From Pyropia haitanensis (Eukaryota > Rhodophyta > Bangiophyceae > Bangiales > Bangiaceae): a DNA stretch of 64,000 nucleotides. The stretch spans positions 1,550,001 through 1,614,000 of the forward strand of contig SDUX01000001.1 of the NCBI GenBank assembly GCA_008729055.1. The letters are read 5' to 3'. Below are positions 22,823 to 31,402 of this stretch, piece by piece; positions within the stretch are counted from its first letter, which is position 1; each line of letters opens with the position of its first letter. The notes below the pieces were generated by a model. The model had not been told where the DNA came from and ran no database searches. It saw only the letters and a program-made list of their open reading frames with translations. The position numbers and the translations under genes were made by a program.

Positions 22823-24358
22823 TCAAAGGTACGGCGCCAGAAGCTTCCCGCGCTGGTCCCAGACGTGAGCACACATGTCCTCCCTCAGCTCTTCGTGCGC
22901 CACAGTGCTCGTCACCGACGACCAAGTCATCAGATTGTGCAGAAAGGACCCCGGAAGGGGCTCGGCACACGGCTCCACGCTGGGGAGAACACCGGGCAAA
23001 GGTGGCGGGGCTGCGGGTGCATCAGGTCCCGCAACCGCTCCAACCCCTCCGGCGCCCCCCCCCGCGTCGCCCCCCCCCCCAGCAGCCAGCCCCTCAGGAG
23101 CTCCCCCGCCCTCAGCTCCTTCCCCATCTGGCCCGGCGGTCCCGCCCTCCCCCCCACCGCCACTCTGGTCACCGTTCAGTCCCCCGCCAGCTCCCCCGCT
23201 CCTTCGTGTCCGGTTCAGGTACCCATCCCGTCGCAGCTCTACCACCATATTGTGCAGGATTGCCACGGCTGTGGCCACAGTAATCAGATCAGGTACAGCA
23301 GCAAAGCGTGCGGGGCGCAGGGTGATGTGGAATCGGGCAGTCAGCACGCCGTAGAGCCGCTCAACGTCTTTGCGCAACGCCTCCTGCAGGCGGTTCATCG
23401 TCTTTTGCTTGTTGTCCAGCGGGTTGGCATAGGGGCAGAGGAAGAACGCGTACGGCGGGTAGATGCCGTCCGCCAAGTAATAAAGCATGGTGCGCTTCCG
23501 CCCGTTGATGATAAACTCGTTGTTCCGCGGCGGCCACACACCGCGCGAGATGTCGGTGAACAGCGGGGAGGAGTGCAGCACGTTGATGTCGTTGTAGGAC
23601 CCAGGGCAGCCAACAAAAAAGTGCCAGATCCAGAGGTCCTCGTCACACACGGTCTCCATGACGATGGACCGCTTCTTCCCCTTCCCTTGGTACGTCCCCG
23701 CCAGCGCCGTCGGGCAGTTACGCCACTGCCAATGGGCACAGTCAATCGACCCCATGCACCCCGGCATGCCTCGCTCCGCGTTCCGCGCCAAGATGCGCTC
23801 TAGGTCCGCCGCCGTCGGGTCCCGCAGGTAGACGCTGGAGTAGCGCTCCACAATGAACGCCATTAGCTTCTTGGTGGCCACCTGGACGGTCGAGCGCGAC
23901 AGCCGTACGTACTCGTCGGCGCGGTCGTAGGACTCGCCATAGGCGATGACGCGGAAGGCCGCAACCACTTTCTGTAGCGGGTGGGCTTGGGGGCGGCCGG
24001 TGGCGTTGATGCGCTGCTTGAAAAAGGGCTCCTCCTTCACTGCGTTGTAGACCTTCATGAAGACCGCCCGCGGCACGCGAAAGCGACGCTCAAAATCCAC
24101 CTCTTGGTACACAGGGGGCTCCCCGTCCACCCCCCAGTAGTCCCTCAAAATGTTGTGCAGGCCGGCGGCAAAGTCCCGTGGGCGGTTGGGGGCCCGGCCG
24201 GGCACAGACCCCCGCAGGCTCTTGCCGCGGGCCGTCCGCCGCCGTCGCCGCCGCTGGCGCTCAGCATGGCGCATGTGCGCAGCGACCGACAGCGCCACCT
24301 CCAGGTCCTCATTGTCCTCGAGGCCCAGTGACACGGACAGCCCATCCGTCGCGTCCAT
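22823..24358 (-). CDS. PIF/Harbinger-type DDE transposase (plant-transposon-protein family)
   Basis: Cut-and-paste transposase; 511 residues from the ATG at 24358, stop TGA at 22823. Residues 85-175 form the helix-turn-helix-like N-terminal part (FERRFRVPRAVF, then VRLSRSTVQ). The catalytic core has GCMGSIDCAHWQWRNCP with the first Asp at 206, GSYNDINVLHSSPLF with the second Asp at 257, and RKDVERLYGVLTARF with the third acidic residue, Glu 333. YYLADGIYPPYAFF (293-306) is another family signature. All three acidic residues are present and the frame is intact, so the protein could be active. The C-terminal 130 residues are Gly/Pro-rich and not part of the usual family. In-frame codons upstream to 24775 are low complexity; the ATG at 24358 gives the usual family start. 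Confidence 0.92.
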   Translation of the reverse strand: MDATDGLSVSLGLEDNEDLEVALSVAAHMRHAERQRRRRRRTARGKSLRGSVPGRAPNRPRDFAAGLHNILRDYWGVDGEPPVYQEVDFERRFRVPRAVFMKVYNAVKEEPFFKQRINATGRPQAHPLQKVVAAFRVIAYGESYDRADEYVRLSRSTVQVATKKLMAFIVERYSSVYLRDPTAADLERILARNAERGMPGCMGSIDCAHWQWRNCPTALAGTYQGKGKKRSIVMETVCDEDLWIWHFFVGCPGSYNDINVLHSSPLFTDISRGVWPPRNNEFIINGRKRTMLYYLADGIYPPYAFFLCPYANPLDNKQKTMNRLQEALRKDVERLYGVLTARFHITLRPARFAAVPDLITVATAVAILHNMVVELRRDGYLNRTRRSGGAGGGLNGDQSGGGGEGGTAGPDGEGAEGGGAPEGLAAGGGGDAGGGAGGVGAVAGPDAPAAPPPLPGVLPSVEPCAEPLPGSFLHNLMTWSSVTSTVAHEELREDMCAHVWDQRGKLLAPYL

Positions 24359-25565
24359 TGCGGCAGGAGGGGGGTGAGGCGGCGGGGGGAGGGGGGGGAG
24401 GGAGGGACGGATGCCCCACCCACCCCCTACAGCACGCGGTTGGCGTGGGGGGGCTGGTGAGGGAGGGGCGTGGTTTTGGCGTGGGCGACGGACGCGACCG
24501 GCAAAAGCGGGTGGCGACGAGGATGGGCGCGACGACGATGGTGGGTGCGTGTGGGCGTGACGTCGATGGGCGGCGCGCACAGACCGGGACGACCCAGTGG
24601 CAGGACAGCACAAATCGGAGCGCCCCCCGGCTCCCCCCTCCCCCCCCCTCCCCCATCCAGGTGCCCGCCCCACCTGTCCTCCCCCCCCCCCTCCCCGCTG
24701 GCATGCTGGCTGCGTGTACCCAGTGTCAGCCCCCCCCGCACGCACACCTGGACGGGGGGGCGCCACAGGCGCCACCCCCCCCCCCCCCCATGGTGGCCCA
24801 TTCCAGCAGGCCGGAAGAGCACCCCCCCCCCCCCTCCCCCAGAATGCAGGGTGGCAGGGATTGGGTCAGCAGTCCACCCACGTACGGCCCTGCTGGCCCG
24901 CCACAGCCGGTCGGGAGAGCGCCCCCCCACCTGTGGTCCGCAGGCCACGTCACGAATGCGGATCCCCTCGCCCTGGGCCCAGCATTCAGTCACGCTGCGA
25001 TGCGTGGCATAATAATCTGGGTCCGAAACGAGGCGCACCACGTTGCGTGGCATGCCTGAGGGGGGGGGGCGTCGTCTGAGCGCCTCCCCTCGCCCGTGCA
25101 CGGCCCTGACCACCTTCGGCAGGGCCATGCAGAGCCGACGCTGGTGTGTCCGGCGACGACACTCGGGACAAGATCTTGCCCAGACCGTCTCCTCCCCCTC
25201 CCCCTGTCTATGTCTAAAACGGTATTGCCACGACCGTCGATCGTTCTCTCTACACGTCGCAGTCCGCGATCGTCCCTGGCCACGTGCGGCCCATAAAAAT
25301 TGCGCAGCCCAAAGGACGTCCAGCCAATGAGAGCACAGCACCCCGTTATGTTTATGTCGGGGGGTGACGTAAAAAGAGCAAAAATGGGTCATGACACAAC
25401 ATAACGCAACAGGGAACACAAACGGGGTCCCGCGTATCCGGTGGACTTAGGTGAAATGGTTTTTCGTGTTTACGTTGTGTCACCGTTGGTGGCAGACCCC
25501 CCCCGTGACCCAAGTGGCTGAAACGAGCCGAATATGCCTACGTGGCGGCCAATATCTGCCACGTC
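24359..25565. other. Right flank of the transposon, no gene
   Basis: Immediately upstream of the transposase the sequence is C- and G-rich. From about 25200 it becomes AT-richer. At 25364-25483 there is an imperfect inverted repeat with the 8-base arms GACACAAC and GTTGTGTC. No coding frame is supportable. Confidence 0.4.
25364..25483. repeat. Imperfect inverted repeat, about 120 bp
   Basis: The left end GTGACGTAAA resembles the inverse of the right end (GTTTACGTTGTGTCAC). A perfect 8-base pair of arms is at 25393-25400 and 25474-25481. It could be a remnant of a small non-autonomous element or a hairpin downstream of paralogue 3. Nothing else supports either reading. Confidence 0.35.
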
Positions 25566-27554
25566 TCAATTAATATGCATATTCCCCACTTGGGTCGCCG
25601 TTGTTGGCTGTGCTCTAATAGCCGCGTCGAACGCGACCGCGTCGTCAAATGTGGCGCTGTCGCGCGCGTCGATCGCGTCGGCATCAAAGAAGGGGAGGCC
25701 CGCCGCGGACGAGGCCGCCCCAGCAATGACCGTCGCGTCGTCCAGCGTCGGGTCCGCAAACGCCTCTACCTGCGCGCGCGCGGCGGTCACCTGCGCCTGG
25801 GCCGCGCGGATGGCCGCAAGGTTGTCCGCCACCGACTGCGTCGCGGTCGCCTGGGCCGCGTCGAGCGCCGCCGCCGCCGCGGCAACGGCCGGGTCCTGCT
25901 GGCCGGCGGGGGAGAGGGCGGCGAGCCGCGCGCGGACGGCGTCGGAGAGGGCCACCTGGTCCACCAGCAGCACCTCGTTCGAGTCGATCAGCTCGGCGAG
26001 CGCGTTGAGGCTCACAAAGGTGGCAAAGATGGTGTTTTGGATCGACGCATCCGCGTCCATGCGCGCTTGCGACACCATCGTGGGCGGCGTCGCCGTCGGC
26101 GCTGCGGTCGGCGCCGGCGTCGGCGTCGGGGTAGGTGCCGGCGTCGGCGTCGGTGCTGCGGTCGGCACCGGCGTCGGCGTCGGGGTAGGTGCCGGCGTCG
26201 GCGTCGGGGTAGGTGCCGGCGTCGGCGTCGGGGTAGGTGCCGGCGATGCCGTCGGCGCTGCGGTCGGCACCGGCGTCGGCGTCGGGGTAGGTGCCGGCGT
26301 CGGCGTCGGGGTAGGTGCCGGCGACGCCGTCGGTGCTGCGGTCGGCACCGGCGTCGGCGTCGGGGTAGGTGCCGGCGTCGGCGTCGGGGTAGGTGCCGGC
26401 GTCGGCGTCGGGGTAGGTGCCGGCGATGCCGTCGGCGCTGCGGTCGGCACCGGCGTCGGCGTCGGGGTAGGTGCCGGCGTCGGCGTCGGGGTAGGTGCCG
26501 GCGATGCCGTCGGCGCTGCGGTCGGCACCGGCGTCGGCGTCGGGGTAGGTGCCGGCGTCGGCGTCGGGGTAGGTGCCGGCGACGCCGTCGGTGCTGCGGT
26601 CGGCACCGGCGTCGGCGTCGGGGTGGGCGCCGGCGTCGGCGCCGGGGTAGGTGCCGGCGTCGGCGCCGGGGTGGGCGCCAGGGTCGGCGGCAGGGTGGGC
26701 GCCAGCGTCGGCGGCAGGGTGGGCGCCAGTGTCGGTGGCAGGGTGGGCGCCAGCGTCGGTGGCAGGGTGGGCGCCAGCGTCGGCGGCAGGGTGGGCGCCA
26801 GCGTCGGCGCCACAATCGGCTCCCCAAACACCACGTTGCCGCCCCGGCCACCAGCCCCACCGTTCCCGCCCGGCCCCTGGGCGCCCCCGTCGCCGCCATT
26901 CCCCCCATCCCCGCCATTGCCAGCCCTCACATCATCGGGCGCGACGCCGCCGCCGCCGTTGAAAGAGCCGCCGCCGACGCTAAAAAAGTCGCCCAGCCCG
27001 CCCTGCCCGCCCGGCACGCTGCCCACCACGTTGCCGCCCGCGCCGCCGGCGCCGCCATCACCACCCGAGCCGTCCACCCCGGCGGGCGGCGCGACGGGTG
27101 CCGCGTTGCCGCCATTCCCGCCGTTGCCACCGTTGCCGGCAATCAGGTCGGGCACGCGCGCCTGGGAGGGGGTTGGGTTGGGGGCCATCGTCGGCGCCGC
27201 CGACGTCGTCGCCGCGGGCACGTCCACAATGGTCACGCTGCCGCCGCCGCCGCCGTCGCCGCCCTTGCCACCAGGGCCGCCAGCGTCGCCAGCGCCGCCA
27301 TTGCCGCCGTCGCCGCCATTGCCGCCAACAATGTACTGCCGCCCTGTGCGGGGGAAGCGGGCGGCCGTTCCACGAACGCTACCGCCGCTGCCGCCGGCCA
27401 ACCACTCCGCCCACACGGTCGGCGGAGACGCGGCGGCGGGCGGCGGTGCCAGCGGTCCCGCCGACGCAATCGACACCACCGTGGCAGTGACGAGGACCGC
27501 AGCGGCGGCCGTCACCCCGCCGTGGGCACGGCGGAAACGGGCTAGGGGCGCCAT
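25566..27554 (-). CDS. Secreted (GGX)n / PTP-repeat protein, paralogue 3
   Basis: Unrecognised family; 662 residues from the ATG at 27554, stop TGA at 25566. The signal peptide has RFRRAHGG, a hydrophobic core and SIASA before GPLAPPP, with likely cleavage after residue 32, exactly as in paralogue 2. Glycine blocks are at about 74-111, 136-180 and 205-245. Block two carries [13 protein letters not shown] and ends near [12 protein letters not shown]. Residues 246-491 are a long Pro/Thr linker: first APTLPPTL units, then [16 protein letters not shown] units in a higher-order array with [10 protein letters not shown] spacers. Residues 492-662 are the Ala-rich helical C-terminal domain with [14 protein letters not shown] and [11 protein letters not shown]. 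The linker is the longest of the three copies. A glycosylated, surface or cell-wall role is inference. Confidence 0.85.
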   Translation of the reverse strand: MAPLARFRRAHGGVTAAAAVLVTATVVSIASAGPLAPPPAAASPPTVWAEWLAGGSGGSVRGTAARFPRTGRQYIVGGNGGDGGNGGAGDAGGPGGKGGDGGGGGSVTIVDVPAATTSAAPTMAPNPTPSQARVPDLIAGNGGNGGNGGNAAPVAPPAGVDGSGGDGGAGGAGGNVVGSVPGGQGGLGDFFSVGGGSFNGGGGVAPDDVRAGNGGDGGNGGDGGAQGPGGNGGAGGRGGNVVFGEPIVAPTLAPTLPPTLAPTLPPTLAPTLPPTLAPTLPPTLAPTLPPTLAPTPAPTPAPTPAPTPAPTPTPTPVPTAAPTASPAPTPTPTPAPTPTPTPVPTAAPTASPAPTPTPTPAPTPTPTPVPTAAPTASPAPTPTPTPAPTPTPTPAPTPTPTPVPTAAPTASPAPTPTPTPAPTPTPTPVPTAAPTASPAPTPTPTPAPTPTPTPAPTPTPTPVPTAAPTPTPAPTPTPTPAPTAAPTATPPTMVSQARMDADASIQNTIFATFVSLNALAELIDSNEVLLVDQVALSDAVRARLAALSPAGQQDPAVAAAAAALDAAQATATQSVADNLAAIRAAQAQVTAARAQVEAFADPTLDDATVIAGAASSAAGLPFFDADAIDARDSATFDDAVAFDAAIRAQPTTATQVGNMHIN
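26082..26810. repeat. Higher-order PT-coding repeat array
   Basis: Two sections. At about 26680-26810 a 24-base unit encodes LPPTLAPT. At 26082-26680, 24-base units encoding PTPTPTPA alternate with a spacer encoding [11 protein letters not shown]. The spacer element GATGCCGTC / GACGCCGTC recurs at 26245, 26323, 26425, 26503 and 26581, so the spacing is 78, 102, 78 and 78 bases; the long interval holds one extra 24-base unit. Confidence 0.85.
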
Positions 27555-30505
27555 CGTGCGCTAGGGGGGGGGGAGCGCGTTGAGGTGGAGGGCGGAGGAG
27601 GGGTAGGGTTGATGGTGGATCCTGGGCGCAAGAAAGCCCGCTGATCAGTGAGGCGGCGAGAGCCCTAAAGAAGAGGTGGGGAGCAGGAAGGGGATGCGAC
27701 GGTGGCAACAAGCCTGGGCAGCTCAACCGGCTGCCCGGTCTGTGTGCCTCGGTCACAGGCTGGGTTCTACCAAACCTTGCTGGTCGTCTGTCCCGGGCAC
27801 CCTTTTGTGCCCCCCACCGCGCGACGGCGAGGCCGCGTCGGCGGTGGCCGGCAGCCGGTCGACGGTCACAGACCCTCCTTGGGCGGCCCGCACTGCCGAA
27901 AGGAGCAGAATCAGGGGGGGGCGTGGGATGCGTTGGCAGCGCCCCTTCGCCACCCGCTGACGGTGCCACTGCCCCCAGAAGGCGCATCAGTACCATAAAC
28001 GGGGGATCGGCAGGAGCTCTCCTCGGTTCCCGACTCTCACCGTGGTGCAGTGGGTCGACTGCGCCACGTCAAACCCAGCGGCCGCGGGGGGTTGGGGCGG
28101 GGGGGGTTCGGCATCTGAGGTCCGCTCGCTCCAGCCTCGATGGGGCGGCGACGCCAACCACCCACGTTGCCCCGCCCACCAAGGGCAGAGAAGGAGTGCG
28201 CCGACCATAGAGGTCTCGAGAGTTGCCATTTGGCGGCAGCAGGCCGCGTAGGTCACGTGCCCTCCCTGAGAGAACTTCGAGTCTGACAGGCCCTGCGACA
28301 GTTGCGGCGCTTTGAGTGTGGAGAGCCCGTTCAGAATCTCTCACAAAGCCAACGGAGCGAGCGTTTGATCTCAACCAAAATACCTGCTAGTGGGGCGCCT
28401 GGAGACTGTACGGTATTTTTTAATACGCAGTATCGTCCGCTTGGACCGTGTGCTAGCCACGCGTCACGCGTACTATTGGCCCAATCTTAATGAATATCTG
28501 GCCTACAGTCAACACACCGATCTGAAGGGGTCTGTTTGGCTCATAAGCGTAGCTTGCTGCCGTTGACAGCAACTTTTCAAGGGCTTTGGGGGTGCGCCAG
28601 GTCACGATGTGGCGTTTTCGAAATTGAACAAGGGCTGTGACTTCGCATTGGTTCTGGACTGTCTTACAGTCCATCAAAGCGATACAAAGCCAAACAGCTC
28701 AAGCGGCTGCCACCTAGTGTGCTTTTCGCCATCCGCCGCATGAATCGTGGTGCTCTCCAACGCTCCGACCATTTGGCATCGATCATTGCTGGCTGCCGCA
28801 ATTACACCGCCTCGACGCACCACTCCTCCCAGGAGGGTCACGCCGCCACGGTGCCTCATCAAGCGCGGCCCGCACCCACGACCCGGCGACACCATCAGTC
28901 GCGGTGTTGTGTGAAGGGCGGCGGAGCGTGAGGAAATGAGAGTGAACGGGTAGGTGAGCTCGTCAGCGACGCCAAGAGCGATCACGGAACGCTTGCTGGC
29001 ACACGACTCTGCCGGGCGCCGCCGCGTCCCGACTGCTCCCAGGACTCGTCCTGTGTGCTGTAAGTACGTTTGTGAGAATTACCCTGAGGACCTCGGGAAC
29101 AGGCAGGATCGTTGCTGGTGCCGTCGTCGCTAACCACTTTCAAGCGTGGTGTAATCCACGCGCGTCGCGCGCTTCTTGGCGAAGTACGTCAGCACATCAC
29201 CTGAAGCGCCGTCGAGCACTCGATGTATGAATTAAATTTGTGCGTTTTGATAAGGTTTTGGGGTTCTGATGTTTTGACTTGATTCATGTGTGCCAGGCTT
29301 GCAACTGCGTCTCATTGGCTGGACAACGACTTCTGCGCCACAACCATTGGCGGCGACATTGCACTGTTGCCTGATGACGACACGAGACAGGGTCAAAACC
29401 ATTCAATAGCACGTGGGGTATGCCGCAACCGCGCTTCAAGTCAGCACGCGGACCTCGTTGAGGGAACTCTGTCGTCGGCTGAGCAACACCTTGCCGCGTA
29501 CATGCCGATGCGTCTCGAGTTCCGCCGCTGTGCTACAACAGCTTTGGATCCCCTTTCCGCTGTCTCGTCACCTGACCAGACCTGGCGTGGCGCAGTACGG
29601 GTGGACAAGGTGAGTCTTCTCGTCACACGGTGCGGTTGCGGTAGATCCATGCTGCAACGATGGCCACGACAAAGATGGACTCCCGCCCGCCGGCCCTGGC
29701 CAGCCACCGTCCATGGAAGTACCGCCAGTGACAGCGGCAACGTGGCCGCCTGCATGGGTCGCTCCGTCAATGATGGCACCGAAGAGGCGGCAGATACTTT
29801 AGTGGCAGCGTACGGAAGTGGGGGTGGGGGGATAGCTACATCCACTCGGGTGCCCATGCGTGGCGTCACCCGATCCGCCCCTCATCGCACAACGTAAGCG
29901 CATTCGCGCCGTCGTCTTAGCGGTGGGCAGCTCAAGGTGCGCGGCAAAAGGGACTCTAGTGCGTAGACGGCCGCCCGCGCGTCCGCCTCCATGTCGGCAC
30001 AGCCAAGCGCCGCCGGTAGCCCAAACCGCTCCGCGACCGTGGCGGTCAGCATCCACCCGTCCGGCGCGGGTGGCGGAAGCACCCGCGTAAGGCCCCCTGA
30101 CGGCTCCGCCCCCCCCTTCTGCTACCAGGGCGCCTGCCTCTTACGACCACCCGGTATGTGCCCTTCTTCTGCTCCCCTCGACGCTTCGGCGGCGGCGTGA
30201 GCCGTTCCCCTCATCCTCTCTCCCGACCCGCTGCCATGATGGGATGCCATGACCACACGCGCGATCAAAGAGGCCAGGGCCCACTCAGCCTCTGTTCAGT
30301 TTAGAGACACCGCCACTGACCGCCGGGCGTCTTCTCTTTTGACGGTCGTAGTGCGACATACTACAAGGGACGCTGATATGCACTACAATGGCCTTGGTTC
30401 AGCTTGCCGGCACTACCCCCCTGAAGCCCCAAGCCCCCCTCCGCCCGTATCGCACCCGCGCTCCCGCCCGTATCCCACGAGTCACCCCCCTCCAGCCCGT
30501 TGCCC
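27555..30505. other. Gene-poor stretch
   Basis: The first 150 bases are purine-rich on + and look like the leader of paralogue 3. Beyond about 27700 I see only short frames without recognisable domains, apart from one possible exon fragment at 29882-30139 on the minus strand. Confidence 0.4.
29882..30139 (-). CDS. Possible exon or gene fragment, unrecognised
   Basis: A minus-strand frame of natural-looking composition reads PDGWMLTATVAERFGLPAAL and continues GCADMEADARAAVYALESLL. It is open from a stop at 30140-30142 to a stop at 29882 and has no convincing start at its 5' end, so it could be an internal exon or a relic. No family is recognised and no neighbouring exon could be joined to it. 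Confidence 0.25.
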
Positions 30506-31402
30506 TCACCGTCCTTGCACCAGCACCTTGTTGATAGTACCCGCCGGGCACACCCGCCCGTACTGTTCCCGGTTGTTGAGCAGAGAGCAGCAGCTGTCGA
30601 GGGTGAAGCCCATCCAGGCGAACGTGGCGGCCATCTCGTAGCAGCCATCCACACAGCATGGCCGATTCGCCGGGTCGCCGGGGGCGTAGTGCTGTGCGTC
30701 ACAGCACCAGAGGCGGTTGTCGCCCGGGATGACCACGGAGTCAGACGCCAACGACGGGTCCGACCAGCCAATGAGCGAGGTGACACCACTTGGAACGTTC
30801 GGGAGGGGCGACGTGCCATCGTTTGGAATGTCAGGGAGGGGCGACGTGCCATCGTTTGGAATGTCAGGGAGGGGCGACGTGCCATCGTTTGGAATGTCAG
30901 GGAGGGGCGAGATGGCATCGACTGGAACGCCGGGGAGGGCCACCCCCGCCCCCGCCGTGCAGCGGACAGACGGCGCGAGCGCCCCAAGCGCCGCCTGGAT
31001 GTCCACGATGGTCTGCTTGGCATAGCAGCAGGTGCCGGTGGCGGCGGGGTGGGCGGCGGCGACCATCGCCTTGATGGAGGCAAAGGCGGAGTAGGCCGCC
31101 AGCGTCTCCTGCGAGTGAGTGTCATCGGCCAAGCACACCTCCATCGACGGCAGGTCCATGTGCGCCTCGAGGTCGCACGTCGGCGCCAGTGCGGGGAGGC
31201 ACACCAAGCCCTCCTCGTCGGCGACCGCCGCCACAGCGGTCGGCTCGTCGACGACGGCCCCGCGGCTCGCCGCGCGGCCGCCATGGGGCATCCGGGGGGC
31301 GGCAACCGCGACGGTGGGGGTGGCGGCGACGGCCACAGCAGCAGCGACGGCGGTGGCAACGGCGGCGACAGCAGCCAGCCGGGGTGCGCACAGGGGGACC
31401 AT
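30506..31402 (-). CDS. Secreted Cys-rich protein with 11-residue SPLPDIPN repeats
   Basis: Unrecognised; 298 residues from the ATG at 31402, stop TGA at 30506. Residues 1-35 form a signal peptide (basic Arg 8, long Ala/Val core, cleavage near VAVAA). The mature chain has 14 cysteines, including four adjacent pairs at 125-126, 233-234, 249-250 and 271-272. This even number suggests full disulphide pairing outside the cell. Residues 160-206 hold four copies of an 11-residue unit DGTSPLPDIPN, the first and last degenerate, separating two Cys-rich halves. The C-terminal half (LWCCDAQHYAPGDP, then PCCVDGCYEMAATF) looks like a compact disulphide domain. It shares strand and secretion with the nearby glycine-rich proteins but no sequence. 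Function is unknown. Confidence 0.75.
   Translation of the reverse strand: MVPLCAPRLAAVAAVATAVAAAVAVAATPTVAVAAPRMPHGGRAASRGAVVDEPTAVAAVADEEGLVCLPALAPTCDLEAHMDLPSMEVCLADDTHSQETLAAYSAFASIKAMVAAAHPAATGTCCYAKQTIVDIQAALGALAPSVRCTAGAGVALPGVPVDAISPLPDIPNDGTSPLPDIPNDGTSPLPDIPNDGTSPLPNVPSGVTSLIGWSDPSLASDSVVIPGDNRLWCCDAQHYAPGDPANRPCCVDGCYEMAATFAWMGFTLDSCCSLLNNREQYGRVCPAGTINKVLVQGR
30792..30944. repeat. 33-bp coding tandem repeat
   Basis: Units starting GGAACGTTCGGGAGGGGCGA or GGAATGTCAGGGAGGGGCGA recur every 33 bases at 30792, 30825, 30858, 30891 and (decayed) 30924. Two neighbouring units are nearly identical, pointing to recent expansion. They encode DGTSPLPDIPN on the minus strand. Confidence 0.9.

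Larger units (their letters stand above)
19637..24358. mobile_element. PIF/Harbinger DNA transposon, coding span only
   Basis: Two genes of one element face each other: ORF1 on + and DDE transposase on -. The pair defines an autonomous-type element. The true ends lie outside this span; neither terminal inverted repeats nor the 3-bp target duplication were identified. The element sits between the second and third paralogues of the glycine-rich secreted family. Confidence 0.8.

Noticed and set aside
18185..25560. Terminal inverted repeats of the Harbinger element
   Set aside because: I compared both flanks by eye and found no convincing matched ends; only the coding span is reported.
25534..27564. 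Plus-strand frames across paralogue 3 with [14 protein letters not shown] repeats
   Set aside because: Antisense reading of the Pro/Thr linker; the minus frame has the conserved paralogue architecture.
29286..29897. Plus-strand frame of 203 codons
   Set aside because: No recognisable motif or natural composition, and it overlaps other equally open frames.
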